Assembly (NCBI GenBank): GCA_000226015.1
Contig: JH153598.1
Location: 70,437 to 101,594 of the forward strand
Source: Mnemiopsis leidyi
Taxonomy: Eukaryota > Ctenophora > Tentaculata > Lobata > Bolinopsidae
Direction: 5' to 3'
DNA: 31,158 nt
Of the stretch, positions 1 to 17,777 are shown one piece after another. The notes beneath the pieces were generated by a model, which searched no databases, was not told where the DNA came from, and saw only the letters and a program-made list of their open reading frames with translations. How positions within the stretch are numbered: the first letter of the stretch is position 1; each line of letters begins with the position of its first letter. A program made the position numbers and the translations under genes.

Positions 1-209
1 ACCATAGATAAGTCAGATAAGCTTTAGAATGGAATCTCAAAATTGACATAATACTTCGGAGTAATACTTTGATAGTGATACGTACGCCGCGCGCGGGAGT
101 AAACTCGCAAATATATATTCAGCGTAGAATAACTTTGCGGAGACAACTTGTAACGTCGACATGGTAACGGTGGCGCGCACTGCACTATGTGTAAAATTGC
201 TTTGTGACC

Positions 210-237
210 GCGGACAGCGGACAGCGGACAGCGGACA
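210..237. repeat. 7-bp tandem repeat GCGGACA x4
   Basis: Four consecutive exact copies of GCGGACA. Minisatellite-like, no function assigned. Confidence 0.85.
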
Positions 238-300
238 CCGCCATCTACCTACCTACCCACCTACCACCTCCAAAATCCGACCACTTTAAACCATCTACTT

Positions 301-327
301 TACTTTTTTGCCTTCGGCAAAAAAGTA
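301..327. repeat. Perfect inverted repeat, 12-bp arms, TTC loop
   Basis: TACTTTTTTGCC at 301-312 is the exact reverse complement of 316-327, with TTC between. It would form a tight hairpin on either strand. It lies in the presumed intron of HMG-CoA synthase. Confidence 0.85.
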
Positions 328-505
328 TTAGAGATGGAAAAAATGGAGAGCGGCTGAGAAAATTAGAAAAACTTGCACAGTAAAGACAGTCCCTTTTCAC
401 GGTGTGAAATAAAATAAAATTTCAAAATATTCAATTTATAAAAATATACAATTCATATTTAAACGTATTAAATTGTAGCATTAAACAAATAACCTCATAA
501 CAAAC

Positions 506-1794
506 CTCTGTCTATAGAAAGGACTGCGTTAGCACCGATCAGCATGGCTACAGCTCCAGCTCCCCCGGTCGGTCGGGCAGGTCCACTAGCGTAAACAGCT
601 ATATCTGCTGCCACAACTATTGCATATCTTCCTGGAACAGGTTAACACAGTTATACACCTCCCATTAAAACTAACATATTGGTGTGTCGCCGTTTTGTTA
701 CAGGTGAGTAGACAGAAGAATTTCACGAGTACAGCTTGGTTTTCTCACGGTAAATCAAAAATTTAGGACGTCAGATTATTGGGGAGCACACAGAATCTTT
801 TAAGATTGTTAAACCTCATGGCCCGAATGCCCGATACTTATCAACCTTGACTCCGACCTTAGTGTTTGATGGTGACATGGTTCACTTTACACAGATTGAC
901 CTTCAAAGACAAAGGTGGGAATGATAAATATCGAGATGTAACACATTTAAACATTTCAGATTCCTCCCCAAGAATTCTAACGTTTATTATCACAACCTGA
1001 AAACTATTCATCGTAGATTATAAAGCTAGACGTACCGTCCCAGGAACTACTCTCTATCCAGTTGATGGCATTGAAAAGAGCAGCAGTACCACCATAGCAA
1101 GCGTTAATACAGTCCACCCCCTCTATATCGGTGTTACCGTGCTTCACGAACAGATCCATCAGGACTGTCTTTACTGCTTTAGACTTGTCCTGGATCGTTT
1201 CAGTACCCACCTGCATTTCGGGAATTCACATTAACAAAATTATAGACAACGTGAGATTTTTAAGATCAGTTGTCTTGTAAAACGACGTTTTGCAACAGGC
1301 AACTTTTTGGTGCAGCATAATTTGCCTAATCTAGGTGCAAGTTTAAAACCTTGATAGGAACTCCATGGATGTTGCGAATACCTGGAGATGGCCAATATCG
1401 GAGTAGCTGATGTTCTGTCTCTCCATAAGACCGTGAACTGCAGTGAGACTGAGAGAACATATATCCTCCACATCCGAACAGAAGCCCATCCCTCGCTGTC
1501 CTAATCCTATCGTGTACTTGCCTGTAGAGAAGGTACTGGTTAGTTTTCCTGCTTTTCATAAGGGTGAAAAATGTTTTAATTTGATAATGATACTTATATA
1601 AGTTATAACTGTAATAACTTGTATAATTCAATAATGATTCTTATATAACTGAAATCCTAATTTGATAATAATTCCTAGAAATAAGCCCGACCTGTGCTGG
1701 CCCCATCGAAGACCTCCAACTGATCGTGAGCTACGTAGGTTTTAGGAATGTAGACCTCGAGAGCGAGAATACCTACATTGTCAGGCCATGACAT
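506..1794 (-). CDS. HMGCS1: Hydroxymethylglutaryl-CoA synthase, N-terminal part (exons 1-4)
   Basis: Condenses acetyl-CoA with acetoacetyl-CoA to HMG-CoA in the mevalonate pathway. Exons on the minus strand: 1692-1794, 1382-1521, 1036-1210, 506-631; all junction phases agree (1, 0, 1) and the last donor is phase 1. The model gives 181 residues and runs off the left edge, so the C-terminal two thirds is missing. Recognisable family blocks are [15 protein letters not shown] (N-terminus), [17 protein letters not shown], the catalytic-cysteine block [16 protein letters not shown] with WIESSSWDG, and [15 protein letters not shown]. The start is the ATG at 1792-1794 (MSWPDN); an in-frame stop lies about 45 bases upstream. 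The short N-terminus without a targeting peptide fits the cytosolic rather than the ketogenic mitochondrial form. Identification is firm; use of the symbol for a non-vertebrate is by homology. Confidence 0.93.
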
Positions 1795-2230
1795 GATATC
1801 AGGAAGCTGGATTGAGGGGTTAGATAAGCAATCTAATCAAGGGGCTAGCTGTTAGGTGTTTTATAAGAAATAATTCTGTAACTATCTAGTAAGCGTTAAA
1901 ACCGCTCCATCGAACGCGCCAGTCTGGCTTATCTTATACAGCGGAAAAACTGGCCAGCTATGGTTGAATTATAGTTAGCACGATTGTTCGCCGTAAGAAC
2001 TTGACATCCCGGCAACCAAGATTAATTATCAGGTAAAACTTACTACAGTAATATCATAACATATTCTCATTTAACCCACAGAGCAAAAAAGATATAAAAT
2101 TATTTCTGAACATAATCTCAGACAAAAGTAATCATCATCGGACATTAATGTGAACTAATCAAATATGAAAATCAATAAATAAAATGTTCATAACTTTAAG
2201 AGCCAACAAATACTTGGAAAATTAACAAAA
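1795..2230. other. Intergenic, HMGCS promoter side / ALG6 3' flank
   Basis: AT-rich, no coding exon recognised. It lies between the ALG6 stop codon and the HMGCS start codon, both on the minus strand, so it must hold the ALG6 3' UTR and the HMGCS upstream region. No clear minus-strand AATAAA was seen. Confidence 0.6.
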
Positions 2231-4293
2231 TCAGTCAACAATTTGACGGTAATTGAAATAGCAAAAGAACAAAGCAAAGTGCCCAGCTGAGTATAATGAA
2301 TTTAAGGTCGGATAAAGATGGGGATATCTTTCAGGTGGTTTAACAAAAATTTCTACTAAATGCAAGAAAATACAACCTATAACCGACAAGATAAACAACT
2401 GAGCAGTTCTATTCGACAGGTAGTCCTTAAACAAGATAAAAGTTACAGTAAGGAACAGTCCCATGCCAGCCACATACACTACAGACAGGTCGTCTCTAAG
2501 GAGAAGAGGCCACATCGAGAATGTGGATATCACAGTAAACCAGACAGCTGGTAAACTTACTGGAAGTGGAACTGGAGGTTCTCCTCCGTCTTTACTGTTC
2601 GTCAGGATGTTAGCTTTTTTGTCATTAAACAATACCATCACCGTTGTCAGAGGAATGAGGATCGTCTTTTCGTGGACGTGAAACGAGAAGAGGAAGAAAC
2701 CGAGGGCAGAGTTAGTCAGAGCAAGAAGAAACTTGTGATGGGAAGATTCTCTAAAAAGAAGAAGCTGCGAAGGAAGAACAGAGACGAGAGTAAAGAAAAG
2801 GGCTGCTCTGACTAACGCAACTCTGGAGAAGATATCCCGGACTTTGAGGACGACAGAGATGCTACACCAGAAGTTAGCGACCTTGTCCTCGAAGAGACCA
2901 CGGTTGAAGGGAAACATCCTAGTGAGGACATTACCTGCGGTCCAGAGGAAGGGAAGCCAGCAGAGAGCGAAGGTACAGATGACGGTTATACCAACCCTGA
3001 CGACTTCGCGGACCCCCGACCAGCTGTTGTAGCGCGGGCCCAGGATGTAGAAGAAGAACGGTAGAGCGTGGTAGAGGGACATCTGCTTGTAGTTGAGAGC
3101 TAGAGAGAACATGGCACTGCCAGTACAAGTCCAGTCGTGTTTCAGAGCTAGTACTGCTAGCAGTGTCAGGCCTGCGTGGGGGAGAATGAGCGGGCGGTAC
3201 AGGGAGGGAGCCAGGGTTTTATATTTAGTTACAAAGTTACTGGTGTCTGTTGAGATGATGTGAAAATCAAATCACTGATTTAAAGGTAACGAGAAATATT
3301 CGAGATAATGCAGCATTATCTCGAATATTTAGCATTATTAATGCTTAAACAAGCCTACGACCTTACCGAGTGAAATAGAGTTGTATTGGAAGTGACCGTG
3401 ATCTATGAGTGGTTGAGCTGGAGTGACAGCCAGGAGCAGCAGGCAGGGAATCTGATCCGGGGAGAAAAGGAGGAAGAGTGGTGTTAGGTGGAGGAGCTCC
3501 GATAACAGGACTGTAACTCGCATAAATATCTTGTGTTCGTAACTCTGAAGTGAGAAAATGGGTATTGATCTTAATAATCAATAATTTACAATTATGATAA
3601 ATAATGTATTTAGTGTTTAAACAAGGTGCCATCATGCAAAAACTTAAACGTAAGTGATTTAAAAACAGTCATTTACAGTTTAAGGGAACAGTAGAATCCC
3701 AACCTCTTCGCCTCTAGAACCATGGAGCTGTACCCAAGATGCATTGACGGCTGCAGCGACATGACCCATCGCCTTGCTGTGGAGTGCAGTGAGAGGGGGG
3801 TAATCTAGTCCCCAATATAACAGATCATTGTCGGTAGTGTTCTGATACCAGTCAGATAAGGGCAGGTTCACAGTTATTTCCTGTATATAAATAAAATGTA
3901 AATAAATATCCTGGGCACAAATCACAAAACGTAATTCAAATAAAATACCATATTAAAAGCCAACAAAATCGAAAGAATAAAAATCAAGGCAATGTAAAAT
4001 TTTTTTCGTCTGCAAATATGACAAAAGGAAAGTCTAAGTTTCGAACCTGCCAGTGTCGCTGGGCTTCGTAGTCCCCCAAACATTGGGGGCTTGTTCTGTC
4101 CACTGTGGGGAGCTAGCGAGATACATATCCTGATGTACAGAGCCAATAAGGTGATAGGGATCAGGTAGGAGGAGGAGGAGGAGGAGGGGGAGGGGGGAGA
4201 GGAGAAGGAGGTGGAAGAGGAGGAGGAGGGGGGTGAAGGCGCCATCAGGCTATTGAAAGAATGGGAAGTTAGGAATAAAATCGACAAATCCAA
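2231..4293 (-). CDS. ALG6: Dolichyl-P-Glc:Man9GlcNAc2-PP-dolichol alpha-1,3-glucosyltransferase (ALG6)
   Basis: ER membrane enzyme that adds the first glucose to the lipid-linked N-glycan precursor. Exons: 4047-4293, 3704-3880, 3367-3544, 2231-3171; phases 0, 0, 1. Predicted length is about 513 residues, close to human ALG6 (507). Family blocks: [76 protein letters not shown] and [14 protein letters not shown], with many hydrophobic helices. Exon 1 breaks between GQNKPPMFG and DYEAQRHWQ: a run of five G (plus-strand C at 4073-4077) where four would keep the frame. This is either an assembly error or a disabling allele. The N-terminus before the first membrane helix is a Ser/Pro low-complexity run coded by a polypurine tract; the start may be Met1 (4293) or Met17 (4245). 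Exon 4 starts at 3171 after CACGCAG. Confidence 0.93.
3294..3330. repeat. Perfect 18-bp inverted repeat with 1-base centre (ALG6 intron 3)
   Basis: AAATATTCGAGATAATGC at 3294-3311 is the exact reverse complement of 3313-3330, with a single A between. It lies in the intron between ALG6 exons 3 and 4 (3172-3366), about 36 bases downstream of the exon 3 donor in transcript direction. Confidence 0.9.
4161..4238. repeat. Polypurine GGA-rich tract
   Basis: A long almost pure G/A run on the plus strand (GGAGGA repeats). On the minus strand it codes for the Ser/Pro-rich N-terminus in the ALG6 model. Mirror-like purine tracts of this kind can adopt triplex or quadruplex forms and are difficult to assemble. 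Confidence 0.75.
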
Positions 4294-5578
4294 CCACTGC
4301 TAATGCATCACCATTGCGTAACATAATGGGGAAAATTCATTATCGATGGAGTGACATGATTGGGTGGTGAGGTTTGCATAGTTCATCAGTGACGTAAAAA
4401 TAAAGTACATGTTCTCTAGAGTATGGATAATACTGTGTGGAGCAAATGAAACGAGGGACTAAAAAATCAATTTGACAACTTAATCGAATCGTGAGGGTCT
4501 CAACAAACATAAAATTCAAAAGTTACAGAATCTGACGGTTCACGAGTGCTACGGAAAACGTCATCCACCACAAAATGGAAAATAAATGGCAGATTCCTGA
4601 ACTTGCTAAAATTCAATAATCTTACTCGAACTTATCATAATCAGACGAAAAATCCTCCAAACTTTTTCAACCAACACCCAAACAAAATTAAAAGGGAGGA
4701 TCTCAAATGTCAGCTAATTGAAAACTAAGCCGGCAGTCATGCGAACATCTGACTCTCGCCGCGGTATGTACGAGTCCAAACACCTGTGCAGTGTATCATC
4801 TCACACGCCGGTGACGTCAGAATTAGATACACTAACAGCTATTAATCTATTACGGAGATTAAGGTAGTGGAACAATGCTCACAGGGCTTCCGTCATATCA
4901 GAGTTGGGGGAGGAGCAGCCACAAAAATACAGATTACGCCGACAGAGTACGGGGGTTAAATCCATGTTAGGTGTTTAGTAGGTGAGTGGCGGGTCTAAGC
5001 AAACTTAAGTAGAGTTAAACTAACAACGATTGGCTCAATAGCTAATGATCATTAAGTATTTCTGGCGTTAAATATTTATAATATAACGTAATATCAAAAG
5101 TAAGCCTTAGCGATGTACAGTTTTCATAATGCTTTCATCGTGTGCAAATATTCGGTGTACGGTATTTTAAATATTGGGCCGGGCATGGGCATCAACTCAT
5201 CGAAGTTACTCTCAATGCAGGTAACAAGATTAAATGACGTAAATCCAAATCATAATTTTGAATATTTCCTGTAACAAAACTGAAATCCCAACATTTCAAA
5301 TTGGAAAACCGTGGATGTAACACTGTATCTATTTTCTAAAGCTCGAATATTTGATACGATCAGACAAATTGAAAGTTTTTAGGATCATTGGTGAGAAAGA
5401 AATTCAAAGAAGAACTGGGTGTTTGGAGGGCAAATAAATACCTTTCCGTTGAAATTAGATATTACAGACACGCTAAAAATAGATACACAAGACTGCACCA
5501 TGTGAACCAACGTCTGCAAACCTGTCTAATCAAATAAACACGCGGAAATAAGTTAAGAAAACTCCTGTTTTAAGTGTA
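4294..5578. other. Intergenic between ALG6 and SURF1
   Basis: About 1.3 kb without a recognised gene. It should hold the ALG6 promoter near 4300-4500 and the SURF1 3' UTR near 5500. A short plus-strand string at about 5185-5220 (MGINSSKLLSMQ followed by GTAACA) has the form of a first exon but has no recognisable continuation. Confidence 0.55.
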
Positions 5579-7763
5579 TCACTTAAAGACAGCGGGAACA
5601 GACTTGGGTTTCCTCTTAAAGTTAATGATGTAGAAAAGGGAAGCAAGGCCCATGCCCCACCATGTGATGACGTATTCCACATGTTTGTTGTAAACTGACA
5701 GACGAGTTTGTCCGGCTAGCGGTCCTGGGACAAGGGGTTAAACAAACTTTCTAGACATAACTTGTTACGTGTTAGTGAGGTACATTGAATCTTTAAATCT
5801 ATTCATCATTCTCACTTAAGTAAAAAGGAAACCCTGATACATTTGCCAGAAATCAAGAAAACTTGCAACAATTACCGTTCTCTACACTTACCTCCTTGTA
5901 CAGAGTGCTGTGACATGAGTTCGACAGAAATTGGAAGCGTGTCAGCTTTCTTAGCCATCATCTCAGTATCCCGCCAGATGTAAGTCTGCGTAGTCCCAGA
6001 AGCGGGAGCTAGGGACGCCATTACAGCCCCCTCTGGGAGCCGTATGTAACCGCTAAGAGTGGCGGTACCTCTGATCTGACCTGAGTAAGTAATAGTCGGT
6101 TGAAATGATCTCTAAAACATAACTTTTCAAGCCATATACAGAACTCCCAGATTCTTGCGATGCAGACCAGATCAGGAACGCTGGTCCACGCACAATCTAC
6201 ATCCTGTCAGAAAAGTATCTCTTAACAACCGTCAATGACGAACCTACAGGTGAATCTGTCCTATTGGAGACGTAGCCTCTGTCTACAAGGATCCTCTGAC
6301 CGTTGTCTAGAGTAAAAGGAACGATGGAGTGATAACCCCCCGCCTCTCCCTTGTCACGGTGGTCGACAATCTCGTGTCTGGGACCGAGGTAGAACTCTTT
6401 ACTGTAGTCAAACTTTCCTGGTACAGTGGAGGAGTTAAATGTGTGGGAATATTGCATGGCGGGCATGACGTGACAGGTAGAACTCTTTACTGTAGTCAAA
6501 CTTTCCTGGTACAGCGGAGGAGTTAAATGTGAGGGAATATAGCATGGCGGGCATGACGTGACAGAAGTACTTTATTATAGAATAGATCGATTGTTTAAAA
6601 TGTGACAAGGTTCGTTAGAAATGCAGATTTCAGGAAGTCCAAAGTTAGTCTCCCCGACAAACTATGTTAGGAATGTACTCAAGTATTCAAGACCCGGGAT
6701 GAAAATATATGAAGGGTGGACGAGTTGGTAAACCAGCTTACATACCAAAGCAACCCTTGGTTTAAACTGTAGTTGAATAATCATCGAATGTAAACTCGCG
6801 CGGCTCAGCTGCAAATCAATTTTAACAGGTTAGATAAACGGAGGCTTTTGATGTTTGCGGTTGAATAAAGAGTGCAAAAATTGCTACATGTGCTATGGGT
6901 GTAACATATGATATGGGTGTAACAAAATTCAAAAGCTAATAAGTAATAAAGAGAGTGAAAGCTGATCTAGAGCCTATTTGAAATCAATTTATCAATGTCT
7001 TTCAAAGGCTCACTTCACTCTTCACTTCTAGCTTACGACGATTAACGATTAATGTAACATGTTTATTAAAAGCTCCTGCAACAACAAACTCGTATCTGTT
7101 TATGTCTATAACCCCCCCCTCTACAAATATCAATGTCTGAGCTAAAACAATTAGCAAACTCATAGTTCGTCTGATAACGAAAATTACCATCACTCGTGCC
7201 TTCGGCGCTTGTGTGATAATGATATCACACTTCCATTTGTTTGCTAATTGTATAACATCAATTAAAGGATCACAGTTCCTGATGCTAACCAGTAAATTTA
7301 ACGGGTGTGTACTCCAAATACTCCTCACTACAGTCCAGCTGGACAGGATCTAGCAGATATCGAGACTCGATGTCAGCTATAAGTTGGAGTTTCGCTTTTC
7401 GCCGTTCTATCTGCCACCAACCTAGAGAGATGTGATATTTACAAAGTCGGTGTTTTGTTCTTCATCACTTACTACTTAGCCATCGTAGTTTTAAATAAAT
7501 TCAGCAAAACAGTGATTTAAATCAGGTAGTTTTGGTTTGGATTCCAGAGAAATTAAATCAAAACCTAGACAAAAGCAGACGACTGGAATGCTTAGCATTG
7601 GATGAAGGCTCCAATCCCTTTTCAGCTGGGGTCTCTGGAACACTGGTTTACTTTTGTCTGCTTGCGAGGAGTGAGATCGAAACTTTAGTCTGTGCTCGGA
7701 GCATCTGTTAGCTTGGCTTCTGATGGTACGGAGGACAGAAGTCTTGCATCTTGTACAAATCAT
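5579..7763 (-). CDS. SURF1: SURF1, cytochrome c oxidase assembly factor
   Basis: Mitochondrial inner-membrane protein needed for early assembly of respiratory complex IV. Exons: 7565-7763, 7290-7421, 6244-6417, 5892-6080, 5579-5724; all four introns are phase 1, and the total is 279 residues (human 300). The N-terminus (MICTRCKTSVLR...) is basic and Arg/Ser-rich like a mitochondrial presequence. The first hydrophobic segment is around PMLSIPVVCFCLG and leads into the family block WWQIERRKAKLQLIADIESR. Later blocks are LEYTPVKFTG, KFDYSKEFYLGPRHEIVD, GQRILVDRGYVSN, GYIRLPEG and GPLAGQTRLSVYNKHVEYVITWW. A C-terminal membrane helix (YVITWWGMGLASLFYII) ends ...VPAVFK-stop. Exon 3's acceptor lies inside an 88-bp tandem duplication. 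A decayed copy of the 3' end lies upstream at 7865-7948. Confidence 0.94.
6388..6563. repeat. 88-bp tandem duplication over SURF1 exon 3 acceptor
   Basis: Two adjacent copies, 6388-6475 and 6476-6563, differ at only a few positions. Each holds the splice acceptor TACCAG plus the first ~30 bases of SURF1 exon 3. Only the copy at lower coordinates (acceptor at 6418-6420) joins directly to the rest of the exon; the other acceptor is at 6506-6508. Confidence 0.92.
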
Positions 7764-8654
7764 GGCTAGTCAGTAGTGATATTCAAAGATGTGTGGTAAT
7801 TAAAGATCAAGTATTCAAGTAATCAGTGAAAAAGATGGAGAGACACAAACTTGTGCTAGAAAAGGTCTAATCAACTAAATACACAGGAAAATAGGATGAG
7901 AAAACTGCTGTTTGAAGTGTATCACTTAAAGACAGCTGGGACAGACCTCAGTTGTGCTACAAAAGGATCAAAATGTACTGACTAGTTGCATTAGATCTCT
8001 GTACAGCACAAAGGTTTGCTTGTAACAGATTGATGCAGTACAACTATACTTGAAATAAGATATAATTTATTTAATACATCGTACTGCATTATAATGAGTT
8101 AATAAAAGCAAACTAACACTGACATCTGTCAACTAATCGTATATAATACACAGTGAAAATACCGGCTCAAGATTATAGTACGAATCGCAAACCTCCTCAC
8201 TATCGTTGTAGCAAAAAGGGCAGAGACAACGGCCCCTGTAAGTCTAGCGCTTTCATCAGGAGAGGAAGCTATTCGGTACCGCAGAACTACTAGACGAAAA
8301 AGCTACATATTCAGTTAAACAATCCTAAAAATGACAACCCAATTGTTTTCCGTTTGCGTTAAGTACTGTAAACACCAACCATTTCGACTTTAAACTATAT
8401 CAGATCCCGTACTGTAAGGCAAACAGCACTTAGAATTCAAGGTTCGGTATCTCAGTATGGATTAGTTACTTTTCATTGTAACATGGGCATTAAAAACTGC
8501 GTAATAAGGAGTTGGACCAGAACATGTAATTTTGGCAATAATTTAATCGGACCAACCTTTTAAGTGCGCAGTTTCTGTAGCAAAACATTAGTAGGTTCCC
8601 GCTAAAATAAATTAAAAATTTAAAAAAATAAGCCCTGAAAATCTAAGTCCGAGC
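7764..8654. other. Intergenic between SURF1 and METTL1
   Basis: No functional gene is recognised. The only structured element is the SURF1 3'-end fragment at 7865-7948. The rest is AT-rich and should hold the SURF1 promoter and the METTL1 3' UTR. Confidence 0.6.
7865..7948 (-). pseudogene. Decayed copy of the SURF1 3' end
   Basis: On the minus strand this reads ...SVPAVFK-stop followed by about 60 bases very similar to the end of SURF1 and its 3' flank (5524-5605), with scattered substitutions and small indels. Similarity stops at the SVPAVFK codons; no other SURF1 exon is duplicated with it. It lies just upstream of the SURF1 start on the same strand, as expected of a partial tandem duplication of the gene's tail. 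Confidence 0.8.

Positions 8655-17777
<9,123 letters not shown>

Larger units (their letters stand above)
1..505. other. Left edge, no exon recognised (probable HMGCS intron)
   Basis: No exon is recognised here although the HMG-CoA synthase gene must continue to lower coordinates, so this is probably intron. It holds a 7-bp tandem repeat (GCGGACA, four copies, 210-237), a CTAC-type simple stretch at about 244-267, and a perfect 12-bp inverted repeat around a TTC loop at 301-327. Confidence 0.5.

Noticed and set aside
301..327. TTC-loop palindrome as a bacterial-type terminator or UUCG tetraloop
   Set aside because: The DNA is eukaryotic, and pairing in the UUCG register breaks the next base pair; it is simply a palindrome with a three-base centre.
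4546..4728. Plus-strand 60-codon open frame between ALG6 and SURF1
   Set aside because: Low-complexity Lys/Asn composition, no family similarity, no splice context; expected by chance in AT-rich DNA.
5185..5222. Plus-strand MGINSSKLLSMQ followed by GTAACA, like a first exon with an N-myristoylation-type start
   Set aside because: No second exon or recognisable protein follows on the plus strand; too short to support.
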